64,000 nt of DNA from Bisbaumannia salifodinae. Lineage in GTDB: Bacteria; Pseudomonadota; Gammaproteobacteria; Pseudomonadales; Halomonadaceae. Every line of letters begins with the position of its first letter. Position 1 is the stretch's first letter. Positions 51,129 to 60,078 of the stretch are shown here, in pieces. Position numbers and translations under genes: made by a program. The stretch lies in NCBI RefSeq assembly GCF_039522585.1, contig NZ_BAAADR010000002.1. One strand, given 5' to 3'. The notes beneath the pieces are model-generated. The model was given only the letters and a program-made list of their open reading frames with translations. It did not search any database and was not told the DNA's origin.

Positions 51129-52538
51129 TCATTGCAGTGCCTCCTCGAGCCGCGCCAGCAGCGCCGGCTCCCAGGCCTCCAGGCCGATCCCGGCGATGCT
51201 CTGCTGGACGGCCCGGTAGTGTTGGGTGGCCAGGGCGGCGAGCCCCGCCTCGTGGAACAGGTCGGCGCTGGCCAGGCGCCAATAGGCCGCATCCCGGGGC
51301 GAGTGCGCCGCCGCCAGGCCCTGGTCGAGGCCGGCCAGGGCCGCCGCCAGGTCGCCCTCGGCGAGGCGCTCGCGGGCCTCCTCGAGGCCGGCCTGCCAGG
51401 GGTCGCCCCCGGCGCCACCACCGGCCATGGCCGGCGTGGCCGCCGGCTGCAGCCAGCGCCGGGTGTCGTCGTCGACGAAGGGGCTGCCGTCGTTGAAGCG
51501 CAGCGCCTCCAGGCCCGGCAGGCGGGCCACGAAGCGTGCCGCCTCGTCGCGGATCGCCTCGGCGCAGCGCGGATGACCGAGGCGTTCCGCCAGGCCGGCG
51601 CTGAGGCGGTGCCCCTCCAGCCAGTAGGGGCTCAGCGCCAGGCTGGTCTCGATGCGCCGCCACAGGGCGGCGTCGCCGCCGCGGGCCAGGGCCTCCCGGT
51701 AGTCGGCCACCCGGTCCGCGGCGATGGGCGCCAGCTCGGTGCGGCCATCGTCGCGGGCGGCGGGCAGTGACTGGATCGGGCCCCAGGTGGCATGGCGGCG
51801 CAGCCGGTAGCCCAGGGCCTCGCCGGGGGCCTGGTCGTTGAGGAAATCGGCCATGGCCAGCAGGGCCTGGCGGTTGCCGCGCTCGTTGCCCGCCTCCAGG
51901 CGCGCCTCGGGGGCCGTGGGCGGCGGGGCCGCCGCGGCTGCCGCCGTCCCGCTGGTGTCGGGTGGCGTGGCCTCTGCGCCGTGATCGGCCGGCTGGCCGG
52001 GGGCCAGCCGCTCCAGCAGGCGTTGCAGCTCCTCCAGGGCGCCCAGCGGCAGCTCCCGGGCCGCGGCGGCACCGTGCAGGGTCGCCAGGGCGCTCAGCGC
52101 TTCGTCGTGCTGGGCGGCCTGGGTAAAGCGCAGGCCCCCGGCGAGCTTGACCGCCCGCTGGGTGAACTGGGCGAACAGCTTGGGGCGGGCCCGGGCGCCG
52201 CGGGGGCCGGCGTAGGGGGTGGCGTTCTCCCACCAGGCCGCCAGGCTGCCGGCCAGCAGCTCCAGCGAGAGGGTGAAGCGCCGCGGCGCGGCGTCGTGCT
52301 GCAGGCAGTGCAGCAGGTGGCCGAGCACCCGCAGGTCCTTGCCCGCCTCGCCGAGCAGGCGGACGGCCCGGGCCTCGGCGCCGGCCCAGTCCATCTCGCC
52401 GTGCTGCAGCGAGCCGATCTTCATCATCTCCTCGTCGAGCCAGGCGAAGTCGGCCCGCTCGTCCAGGGGCGGCGCCTCGGGGCCTGGCGCCAGGGGCGCC
52501 AGCAGGGGCTCGAGATGGCTACGGTCGGTGATTCGCAT
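51129..52538 (-). CDS. tssA: TssA T6SS protein (ImpA/VasJ type)
   Basis: This 469-residue protein has an ImpA-like N-terminal domain (RSHLEPLLAPLAPGPEAPPLDERADFAWLDEEMMK, LRVLGHLLHCLQHDAAPRRF) and a VasJ-like C-terminal domain (HATWGPIQSLPAARDDGRTELAPI, then ALSPYWLEGHRLSAGLAERLG). TssA proteins organise sheath assembly at the baseplate or tip. The ATG at 52538 follows AGGAGCCGAGC; an in-frame start nine codons upstream is less likely. It starts ten bases after vasI ends. Confidence 0.88.
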   Translation of the reverse strand: MRITDRSHLEPLLAPLAPGPEAPPLDERADFAWLDEEMMKIGSLQHGEMDWAGAEARAVRLLGEAGKDLRVLGHLLHCLQHDAAPRRFTLSLELLAGSLAAWWENATPYAGPRGARARPKLFAQFTQRAVKLAGGLRFTQAAQHDEALSALATLHGAAAARELPLGALEELQRLLERLAPGQPADHGAEATPPDTSGTAAAAAAPPPTAPEARLEAGNERGNRQALLAMADFLNDQAPGEALGYRLRRHATWGPIQSLPAARDDGRTELAPIAADRVADYREALARGGDAALWRRIETSLALSPYWLEGHRLSAGLAERLGHPRCAEAIRDEAARFVARLPGLEALRFNDGSPFVDDDTRRWLQPAATPAMAGGGAGGDPWQAGLEEARERLAEGDLAAALAGLDQGLAAAHSPRDAAYWRLASADLFHEAGLAALATQHYRAVQQSIAGIGLEAWEPALLARLEEALQ

Positions 52539-52548
52539 GCTCGGCTCC

Positions 52549-53184
52549 TTACCAGCGACAGGCATCGCGCAGGGGCTGGATCTGCTGGCGCAGGCCGCCC
52601 AGCTCGAAGCGCAGCCCGTCCAGGGCCTCCCGCTCGCTGGCCAGGCTCAGGGTCTCGCTATCCAGCAGCCAGCGCAGGGTATCGATGGCGGGCAGGCCGC
52701 GACCGCCGCTGACCACATGGCCGCCGTCGCGAATGCGCCAGGTCTGGGCCAGGTCGCCGCGGGCGCCCCGCAGGCGCAGCTCCGCCCGCGGCGCGTCGAG
52801 GGCCTCGGGCAGGTGCAGCTGGAAGCGGGTGATCGACTCCTGGCAACTGATCACCAGCACCGGACGCGGCGGGACGCTGCCCAGGGCCGGCACGGTCAGC
52901 AGTACCTCGTCGCCATCGACGCCGGCGAGCAGGCCGAAGGCGTCGTCGGTGCGGCGTGCCTCCTGGTCGAGCACCGCCTGCCACAGCGCCGGCGGCGCGT
53001 CGGCGGCGGGGGCCGGGGCGTCCCGGAAGAGGGCGTCATAGCAGTGCAGGCGCTCGAGCCGGGAGTCGAGGACGGCGCAGTGCCGGGCCTCGGCCAGGCG
53101 CGTGGCATCGTCGGCCTGGGCCGGCGACGGGGTCAGCCAGGCCAGGGGCAGGGCCAGCAGCAGGGGGAAAATCGGCAGCCTCAT
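52549..53184 (-). CDS. vasI: T6SS-associated protein VasI/TagO
   Basis: This 211-residue protein has a signal peptide (about residues 1-24, LLLALPLAWLTPSPAQA) and a VasI-like pattern: CAVLDSRLERLHCYDALFRD after the signal peptide, then ISCQESITRFQLHLPE in the middle. VasI is a periplasmic accessory of Vibrio-type systems and is needed for full activity in some species. It overlaps vasH by four bases. Confidence 0.82.
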   Translation of the reverse strand: MRLPIFPLLLALPLAWLTPSPAQADDATRLAEARHCAVLDSRLERLHCYDALFRDAPAPAADAPPALWQAVLDQEARRTDDAFGLLAGVDGDEVLLTVPALGSVPPRPVLVISCQESITRFQLHLPEALDAPRAELRLRGARGDLAQTWRIRDGGHVVSGGRGLPAIDTLRWLLDSETLSLASEREALDGLRFELGGLRQQIQPLRDACRW

Positions 53185-54743
53185 GGGGTATCCAGCTCCA
53201 GCCGTTGGCATTTATGGGCCAGGGTGCGCTTGGGCAGCCCCAGGCTCTCGGCGGCCCGGGCGCGATTGCCGTCGAAGCGGGCCAGCCGCTGGCGGATCAG
53301 GGTGGCCTCGAAGTGGCGTACCGCCTGGCGCAGGTCGTCGATGGCGTAGAGGTCCGGCTCGCCGGCCGACGCGCGGGAGGCCGGGGCTAGGGCGCCGGCA
53401 TCGATGCCGGGCAGCGCCGAGGGCCCGATATCCGCGCCGGGGTGGGTCATGGCGCAGGCGTAGTCGATCAGGTTCTTGAGCTCGCGCACGTTGCCGGGGT
53501 AGTCCCGCTCGCGCAGCAGGCGCAGGGCCGCGGAGGTGATGCCCATCTCGTGGCGCCCCTCCCGGGCGCAGAAGTCGGCGATAAAGGCCTCCACCAGCAG
53601 GGGGATGTCCTCGCGGCGCGCCGCCAGCGGCGGCAGCGCCAGGGGGAACTGGCCGAGCCGGTAGTAGAGGTCGGCGCGGAAGCCGCGGTCGCGAATGCGC
53701 TCGCGCAGCGGCTGGTGGGTGGCGGCGACCAGTCGCAGGTCGGCCTGGCGCTCCTCGCCGGCGCCTAGGGGACGGTAGCGGCCGCTCTCCAGGACCCGCA
53801 GCAGCTTGGCCTGGAGCGGCAGCGGCATGTCGCCGATCTCGTCAAGGAAGAGGGTGCCGCCGTCGGCCTGGCCGATCAGCCCGTCCCGGGCCTGGTCGGC
53901 GCCGGAGAAGGCCCCCCTGGTGTGGCCGAACAGCTCCGCCTCGAGCAGCGACTCGGGAATGGCGGCGCAGTTGATGGCCAGGAAGGGGCCGTCGCGACGG
54001 GCCGAGAGGCGGTGGATCGCCCGCGCCACCCGGTCCTTGCCGGTGCCGGTCTCGCCCTGCAGCAGCACCGCCAGGTTGGTCTCGGCGGCGCGCACCACCT
54101 GGTCGCGCAGCGCCTGGCTGGCCGCGGAGACTCCCAGCAGGTCCTCGCCGAGGCGCTCGGCCAGGGCGCGGCGCCGGGCGCCATCGCTGAGCTGGGTCAG
54201 GGAGTCGCGCAGCCGCGCCTGGCGGTCGCGCTCGTCCCGGTGGCGCGCCAGGCGCGCCCAGAGCCGGCACAGCAGGGCCTCGAAGGCGGCGAAGCCGGGG
54301 TCGGCGAGCAGTGCCTCGAGGCGCTCGGGGGCATCCGCCAGGGCCAGGGCACCCAGCCACTCGCGCCGGCCGTCCTGGGCGCGCAGGGGGCGCACCTCCA
54401 GGTGCAGCTCATGGGAGAGCCCGGCCACCTGGGCCTGGAAATCCGGGTGGTCGAGGCGCGAGCGGGCCTCGCCCAGGGCCAGGCGCAGCGGTTCGCCGCG
54501 GCGGATGGCATGGGCATAGGGGTGGCGGAAGTCGTCGCAGGCCAGGCGGAAGTCGGCGTCATCGGAGGCCAGCCGGCGGCCGTTCTCCGCCAGGTAGAGG
54601 CAGTCGACCCAGGCCGTGGGCTGGCAGTGGCCGAGCACCTCCCGGGCCCGACGGCGCAGGGCCGGCGGGGCCTCGCTCTCCACCAGGGCCAGCGCCAGGG
54701 CCATGCCATCCAGACGCACGATATCGCGCTCCCGACCCGCCAT
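53181..54743 (-). CDS. vasH: Sigma-54-dependent T6SS activator VasH
   Basis: This 520-residue protein has a GAF-like N-terminal domain (about 1-170), a sigma-54 AAA+ domain with Walker A 230-236 (GETGTGK), a loop GAFSGA at 277-282 (Ser in place of the commoner Thr), Walker B 297-305, and a C-terminal Fis-type helix-turn-helix (NRARAAESLGLPKRTLAHK). VasH activates hcp and effector operons with RpoN. No clear -24/-12 promoter was found in this window, so targets probably lie outside it. It starts three bases after clpV. Confidence 0.92.
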   Translation of the reverse strand: MAGRERDIVRLDGMALALALVESEAPPALRRRAREVLGHCQPTAWVDCLYLAENGRRLASDDADFRLACDDFRHPYAHAIRRGEPLRLALGEARSRLDHPDFQAQVAGLSHELHLEVRPLRAQDGRREWLGALALADAPERLEALLADPGFAAFEALLCRLWARLARHRDERDRQARLRDSLTQLSDGARRRALAERLGEDLLGVSAASQALRDQVVRAAETNLAVLLQGETGTGKDRVARAIHRLSARRDGPFLAINCAAIPESLLEAELFGHTRGAFSGADQARDGLIGQADGGTLFLDEIGDMPLPLQAKLLRVLESGRYRPLGAGEERQADLRLVAATHQPLRERIRDRGFRADLYYRLGQFPLALPPLAARREDIPLLVEAFIADFCAREGRHEMGITSAALRLLRERDYPGNVRELKNLIDYACAMTHPGADIGPSALPGIDAGALAPASRASAGEPDLYAIDDLRQAVRHFEATLIRQRLARFDGNRARAAESLGLPKRTLAHKCQRLELDTP

Positions 54744-54746
54744 GGC

Positions 54747-57356
54747 TCAGGCCACCTCCGCGGTGAAGTCGCCGTCGCCATCGACGCCCAGCACCACCCG
54801 GGAGACCGGCTCCTGGCGGGCCAGGCGCTCGAGCAGGGCGCGGGAGAGCGGCGGCAGCAGCTCGCCGTCGATCACCGACTCCAGCATGCGCGCGCCGTTC
54901 TCGCTGCGGGTGGCCCGGGCACGGATCGCCGCCGCCAGGGCCTCGTCCAGCACCACCTCGGCCCGGCGATGGCGGGCGCCGAGGCGCTCGGCCAGGCTCG
55001 CCAGCTTGGCGTCGACGATGGCGTCGAGGGTGGCGTCGTCCAGGGGGCGGTAGGGCACCACCTCCATGCGCGCCAGCAGGGCCGGGCGGAAGAAGTCCGC
55101 GAGCACCGGGTAGAGCGCCTCGTCCAGGGCCTCGGGGTCGTCGGCATGGGCGACGATGGCCTCATAGCCGAGGTTGGAGGTGAGGAAGAAGAGCACGTTC
55201 TTGCAGTCGATCAGGCGCCCCTCGCCATCGGCCAGCTCGCCCTTGTCGAAGGCCTGGTAGAAGAGGTTGAGCACGTCGGGGTGGGCCTTCTCCACCTCGT
55301 CGAGCAGCACCACCGAGTAGGGGCGCTGGCGGATCGCCTCGGTGAGCAGGCCGCCCTCGCCGAAGCCCACGTAGCCGGGGGGCGAGCCGATCAGCCGCGA
55401 GACGGTGTGCTTCTCCTGGTACTCGGACATGTTGATGGTGGTGAGGAACTGGCGGCCGCCGTAGAGCTGCTCGGCGATCTGCACCACCGTCTCGGTCTTG
55501 CCGACGCCGCTGGGGCCCACCAGCAGGAAGGCGCCCAGGGGGCGGCCGGGACGGCGCAGGTCGGCGCGGGCGGTGAGCAGGTGGCGATGGATGCGCTCGA
55601 TGGCCGGCGCCTGGCCCTGCACCTCGCGCCCCAGGTGCTCGGGCAGCTCGGTGAGCCGGCTCAGGGCGTCGCGGGTCATGCGCTCCACCGGGACGCCGGT
55701 CCAGTCGCCGATGACCTGGGCGATCTGGGCTTCCTCGACGCTGGCGTTGACCAGGGCGAACTCCCGCTGCAGGGCCTCCAGGTCGGCCTCGCGGTCGGCC
55801 AGCTCGGCGCGGGCCGCCGCGCGCTCCGCCTCCGGGATGGCGTCCTCGAGCAGGCGGCGGTGCAGGACGAGGATGGCGTCGACCCCCTGGCGCTGCGCCT
55901 CCCAGGCGGCCTCCAGGCTGGCCAGCTCGTCGTCGAGGCGGACCAGTCGGGTGATCAGCTCGTCGACCAGGGCGGCGTCCGGGGTGCGTCCCAGCAGCCG
56001 CTCGCGGTCGAGCTGGTCGCGTTCGCGCAGCGCCGCCAGGTGCTCGCTCTTGAGGTGGCTGAGGCGCCGCGGCGGGGTGTCCAGGGCCTGGGCCAGGCGG
56101 GTGCAGGCGGTATCCAGGACGTCGATGGCCTTGTCGGGCAACTGGCGGCCGGCCAGGTAACGGGCCGAGAGCTCGGCGGCGGCGCGCAGGCCGCTGTCGC
56201 CGATCAGCACGCCGTGGGCGGCCTCGTAGGTGTCGCGCAGGCCGCGCAGGATCACCAGCGCCTGGGCGGTGCTGGGCTCGGCCAGGCTGACCGGCTGGAA
56301 GCGCCGCGACAGGGCGGGATCCTTCTCGAAGTACTTCTTGTATTCGCGCCAGGTGGTGGCGGCGATGGTGCGCAGCTCGCCCCGGGCCAGGGCCGGCTTG
56401 AGCAGGTTGGCGGCGTCGCTGCCGCCCTCGGCGTTGCCGGCGCCGATCAGGGTATGGGCCTCGTCGATAAACAGCAGGATGGGTCGCGGCGCGGCCTTGA
56501 CCTCCTCGATCACCGCCTTGAGGCGCTTCTCGAACTCGCCCTTGACCGCGGCGCCGGCCTGCAGGGCGCCGATATCCAGGGCCAGCAGCTCGACCCCGGC
56601 CAGGGCGCTGGGCACCCGGCCCTCGACGATGCGCGCGGCCAGGCCCTCCACCACGGCGCTCTTGCCGACCCCGGCGTCGCCGATGACGATGGGGTTGTTC
56701 TTGCGCCGGCGGCCGAGGATATCGAGCATCTGGTCGATCTCGGGGTCGCGGCCCAGCACCGGGTCGAGCTCGCCGCGCCGCGCCTGCTCGGTGAGCGAGC
56801 TGGCGAAGCGCGCCAGGGCGCTGTCGGCCTCGCCGCCTTGGGCGGCGCGGCGCGGGGTGGCCGCCGCCTCGGGGTGCGGCGCCTCGGCGGAGTCGGCGGT
56901 GAGGCGGTCGAAGTCGCGGCGCAGCGCCTCGCGGTTGATCCCGGCCAGCAGGGCGACGCCGCCGGGGCCCAGGTAGCGGGGGGCGTTGTGCAGCAGGGCG
57001 GTGAAGATCAGGCCGCTGCGCAGGGCGTCGTGACGGAACTCGGTGGTGGCCAGCAGCCAGGCGTCCTGGAGCAGCTCCACCAGCAACGGCGAGAAGCTCG
57101 GCGTGGTGACCTGCAGGTCCTGGACCGGGCGCCCCTCCTCGGCGAGGCGGGCGCGCAACTGGGCGGCGTCGATCGCCTCGGCCTCGAGCAGGCAGCGCAG
57201 GTCGCACAGCGGCTGATCGATCAGCGCCTGCAGCAGGTGCCCGGCGGTGACCTCCGGGGCCTGCTGTTCGGCGCACAGCGCGGCGGCCTGTTCGAGGCCC
57301 TGGCGGGCGATGGCGTTGAGGCGGCCGATAAGGGCCGGAAGCTCTACCCTGAGCAT
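54747..57356 (-). CDS. clpV: TssH/ClpV sheath-recycling ATPase
   Basis: This 869-residue AAA+ protein has an N-terminal repeat domain (RVELPALIGRLNAIARQGLEQAA), two nucleotide-binding modules with Walker A GDAGVGKSAV and GPSGVGKTET, the matching Walker B FIDEAH and LLDEVEKAH, and the middle domain coiled coil. It disassembles contracted TssB/TssC sheaths. ATG at 57356 gives MLRVELPALIG, the usual start; longer in-frame extensions run into tssL. The family distinction from ClpB rests on its place in the locus and the N-terminal domain. Confidence 0.95.
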   Translation of the reverse strand: MLRVELPALIGRLNAIARQGLEQAAALCAEQQAPEVTAGHLLQALIDQPLCDLRCLLEAEAIDAAQLRARLAEEGRPVQDLQVTTPSFSPLLVELLQDAWLLATTEFRHDALRSGLIFTALLHNAPRYLGPGGVALLAGINREALRRDFDRLTADSAEAPHPEAAATPRRAAQGGEADSALARFASSLTEQARRGELDPVLGRDPEIDQMLDILGRRRKNNPIVIGDAGVGKSAVVEGLAARIVEGRVPSALAGVELLALDIGALQAGAAVKGEFEKRLKAVIEEVKAAPRPILLFIDEAHTLIGAGNAEGGSDAANLLKPALARGELRTIAATTWREYKKYFEKDPALSRRFQPVSLAEPSTAQALVILRGLRDTYEAAHGVLIGDSGLRAAAELSARYLAGRQLPDKAIDVLDTACTRLAQALDTPPRRLSHLKSEHLAALRERDQLDRERLLGRTPDAALVDELITRLVRLDDELASLEAAWEAQRQGVDAILVLHRRLLEDAIPEAERAAARAELADREADLEALQREFALVNASVEEAQIAQVIGDWTGVPVERMTRDALSRLTELPEHLGREVQGQAPAIERIHRHLLTARADLRRPGRPLGAFLLVGPSGVGKTETVVQIAEQLYGGRQFLTTINMSEYQEKHTVSRLIGSPPGYVGFGEGGLLTEAIRQRPYSVVLLDEVEKAHPDVLNLFYQAFDKGELADGEGRLIDCKNVLFFLTSNLGYEAIVAHADDPEALDEALYPVLADFFRPALLARMEVVPYRPLDDATLDAIVDAKLASLAERLGARHRRAEVVLDEALAAAIRARATRSENGARMLESVIDGELLPPLSRALLERLARQEPVSRVVLGVDGDGDFTAEVA

Positions 57357-57364
57357 GCTATCTC

Positions 57365-58204
57365 CTATCGAAAGATCTGATCGAGCAGGCCGGTGACCTG
57401 GAGGGCCTGCTGGTCCAGCGACCAGGCCAGGCCCGCATAGGTGGCCACCATGGCGCCGGCGAAGAGGGTGAAGAGGGCCCAGACCGGCAGGCCCTGGCCG
57501 TGGCGTCGGCCGCCGCTCATGACGTTGTCGAGGGGCCGGGTCAGTTCGTCCTCGGGGGGCGTCTCCAGGGAGGCCAGCAGGTCGCCGAGGGCGCGCACCA
57601 CCTGCTCGTATTCGTCGCGGGCCTGGGACATCACCCGGTAGCGGCCCTCGAAGCCGAGGCACAGGCAGAGGTAGATAAAGGCCAGGATGTCCCGGTAGCG
57701 GCGCGGCTCCTGCTGCAGGCGGGCGAGGATCGAGAAGACCTTCTCGCCGCCCCAGGTCTCGTTGTGGAAGCGGGTCAGCAGGGAGTGCTCGGCCCAGACG
57801 CTCTGGCGTCCCCAGGGGGTGCCCATCACCGCCTCGTCGATAAAGGAGCAGAGCACGTAGCGGTAGGCCAGCAGGGTGGGACGGTCGTAGCCCTGCTCGG
57901 TGAGTTCGATCTCGATGGCGGCGATCTCGTCCACCACCTGGCGGTAGAGGCGCTCGATATCGTCCAGGGCCTCCAGCTGGCGTACCCGCAGCACCATGCC
58001 CAGCAGGCCGCTGGCGGCATCCACCAGGGGGTTGAGGTTGTAGCCGCGCAGCCGGAACCAGAACGCCTCGTCGGCGTCCAGGTGCTCGGCATGGCTATGG
58101 ATCAGGTGCTCGAGGCCGCGGTCGTCGATGCGATCCTCGTGGCGGCCGATCTCCGAAAACTCCGCGTCCTCGATGCCGTCGCGACGGCGCACTAGCTCGT
58201 TCAT
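57365..58204 (-). CDS. tssL: TssL/DotU T6SS membrane protein
   Basis: This 279-residue protein has the DotU helical domain (WFRLRGYNLNPLVDAASGLLGM, RYVLCSFIDEAVMGTPWG, FHNETWGGEKVFSILARL) and one C-terminal membrane helix (WALFTLFAGAMVATYAGLAW). There is no C-terminal peptidoglycan-binding OmpA domain, so anchoring must come from another subunit. It works with TssM and TssJ. It follows tssK by three bases. Confidence 0.95.
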   Translation of the reverse strand: MNELVRRRDGIEDAEFSEIGRHEDRIDDRGLEHLIHSHAEHLDADEAFWFRLRGYNLNPLVDAASGLLGMVLRVRQLEALDDIERLYRQVVDEIAAIEIELTEQGYDRPTLLAYRYVLCSFIDEAVMGTPWGRQSVWAEHSLLTRFHNETWGGEKVFSILARLQQEPRRYRDILAFIYLCLCLGFEGRYRVMSQARDEYEQVVRALGDLLASLETPPEDELTRPLDNVMSGGRRHGQGLPVWALFTLFAGAMVATYAGLAWSLDQQALQVTGLLDQIFR

Positions 58205-58207
58205 GGC

Positions 58208-59542
58208 TTAGCTCCTGATCGCCCAGAATTGCAGTTCCAGCCCCGGGAAGTCGCCGGCCACATGGAAGGCGAAGCCGCTGGCGCCCTCCAGCATGCTCCA
58301 GGCCTGGCCACTGCGGTCGAGGCGGAAGTAGCTGTAGCCGGCGTGGTAGGGTAGCTCGCGGGGGGCCACCGGCAGCGGCTCCAGGGGAATCCCCGGCAGC
58401 TGCAGGCTGATGAGGTCGCGGATGCGCTCGACGCTGGCCACCTTGGTCTGTTGCAGGAACAGCTTGCGCAGCCGCTCGTGGGGCAGGTCGGCGCGCACCG
58501 CGAGGATAAAGTCGGCGCTCTCGATCAGGCCGGGGTCGGCCAGCGGGGCCACCAGCAGGCCGTAGCGGCGGGCCTGCAACTGGATGGCCATGGCGCGTGG
58601 CTCCAGCACCGTGGAGAGGGACTGGCGCAGGCTCTGCATCAGCGGCCGGAAGGCGCGCTCCGGATGGTCATGGTCGTAGGCCGGGAACTCCGGCGGCAGC
58701 CGCGACTCGTCGGTGAAGGTGACCAGCTCGCTGGCGGTCTCCAGCATCTCGGCGTAGAGGCGCTCCGGGTGCAGCCGGCCGAGGCGCGCCAGGTGGGCGA
58801 AGCGCGGCTGGGCGCGGTTGAGCTGCTGCAGCAGCATGAAGTCGGCCACGTCCGCCACGCCGCTCTGCTGGGGCGAGGCCAGGCGCTGGGCGATATTGCG
58901 GGCGCGCTCGCGCATCAGCCCGGCCATCTCGCCGAGGAAGCGCCCCAGCCGGGGGGCCGCCTGGACATTGAGCAGGGTGGGCAGGAACTGCTCGTCCAGC
59001 ACCAGGCTGCCGTCGGGACGGCGCTCGTGGATGCGCGCCACCGCCAGGCAGGCGTAGGCGCTGCGATCCTCGTTCTCCAGCAGCAGCCGGGGCGCCACCC
59101 GGGCCAGCTCCAGGTCGACGGTGTCGCCCTCCCGGGAGTGCAGGTCGCGCACCCCGCGGGGCTCCAGGCGATAACGCGCCGGCAGGTCGTCGCCGGGCCA
59201 GTGCACCTCGGCCACCGCATCGGTGGCCAGCGGCAGGCCCAGGTAGACCACCTGGTTGGCGATGGCGGCGTCGTCGATCTCCAGGGGATGGGGCTCGATA
59301 TCGTCGTCGGGCAGGCGGAAGGCGGTGCCGTCCGGCATCACCCCGCTGGCACGACTCAGGGCGATGCGCCCGAAGCTCAGGTATTCGGCGTTGAGCTCCA
59401 GGGAGAGGAAGCCGTAGGGGTACTGGCCGATGCCCTCGAGGCGGGCATCGATCAGTCCCTCCAGGCTACGCTGCTGCTGCTGGAAATGCTGGGGCTTGAT
59501 AAACAGCCCCTCGCTCCATACCACGCGGTTGCGACTGGCCAT
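58208..59542 (-). CDS. tssK: TssK T6SS baseplate protein
   Basis: This 444-residue protein has the TssK pattern: VVWSEGLFIKPQHFQQQQR at the N-terminus, ARNIAQRLASPQQ mid-protein, and LPGIPLEPLPVAPRELPYHAGYSYF at the C-terminus. TssK connects the baseplate to the membrane complex. ATG at 59542 overlaps the tssJ stop by one base (TGATG). An upstream in-frame extension would be out of line with the family start. Confidence 0.95.
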   Translation of the reverse strand: MASRNRVVWSEGLFIKPQHFQQQQRSLEGLIDARLEGIGQYPYGFLSLELNAEYLSFGRIALSRASGVMPDGTAFRLPDDDIEPHPLEIDDAAIANQVVYLGLPLATDAVAEVHWPGDDLPARYRLEPRGVRDLHSREGDTVDLELARVAPRLLLENEDRSAYACLAVARIHERRPDGSLVLDEQFLPTLLNVQAAPRLGRFLGEMAGLMRERARNIAQRLASPQQSGVADVADFMLLQQLNRAQPRFAHLARLGRLHPERLYAEMLETASELVTFTDESRLPPEFPAYDHDHPERAFRPLMQSLRQSLSTVLEPRAMAIQLQARRYGLLVAPLADPGLIESADFILAVRADLPHERLRKLFLQQTKVASVERIRDLISLQLPGIPLEPLPVAPRELPYHAGYSYFRLDRSGQAWSMLEGASGFAFHVAGDFPGLELQFWAIRS

Positions 59543-60078
59543 CAGCCTTCCTTCCTCAGTTCGGCCTCGTGGGCGCGCAGGTGGACCAGCAGGTGGTGGT
59601 GCTCGCCGCGGGAGCGCACCCGCACCACCTTCTTCCATTCCGCCTCCTCGGAGTCGCCATAGAAGGCGATGATGCCCAGGTAGCGGGTCTCGGGATCCAC
59701 CTCGAAGGGCTCATAGAACTTCCACTGGCCGGGCAGCAGGGTGAAGTCGTCGTGGCTCAGGTAGTTGGTGCCCAGGGCGCCCTCCAGGTCGTCGCGCAGC
59801 TGATCGAGGTCCGCGGCCATCAGCATGGAGTCGTCCTTGAGCTGGAGGACCTGGAAGCGCAGCGGCGTGCCCTCGCCCTCGCGGTTGGGGTTGACGTCGG
59901 GCTCGGCGACCATCGCCAGGTCGATGCGGGTCGGGCGATCCTCGGGGTAGCCCACCGGGATCGCGGGGTCGCGCATCACCTGCCAGGTCTTGCCGGCGGC
60001 TTCCCGGGTCGAGGCGCAGCCGCCGAGCAGGCCGGCGATCAGCAGCAGGGCGAGGCCGGAGACGAGCAGTCGCTTCAT
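59542..60078 (-). CDS. tssJ: TssJ outer-membrane lipoprotein
   Basis: This 178-residue protein has a lipoprotein signal with C21 (LLGGC). The mature part shows TssJ features (NREGEGTPLRFQVLQLKD, DLEGALGTNYLSHDDFTLLPGQ, YLGIIAFYGD). It anchors the membrane complex in the outer membrane. It overlaps the fha-like gene by four bases. Confidence 0.92.
   Translation of the reverse strand: MKRLLVSGLALLLIAGLLGGCASTREAAGKTWQVMRDPAIPVGYPEDRPTRIDLAMVAEPDVNPNREGEGTPLRFQVLQLKDDSMLMAADLDQLRDDLEGALGTNYLSHDDFTLLPGQWKFYEPFEVDPETRYLGIIAFYGDSEEAEWKKVVRVRSRGEHHHLLVHLRAHEAELRKEG

Noticed and set aside
51088..51132. 14-codon frame (MTNGTTKHIDRDEG) between tssA and tssM
   Set aside because: It is too short to judge, has no clear ribosome-binding site and may be only spacer.
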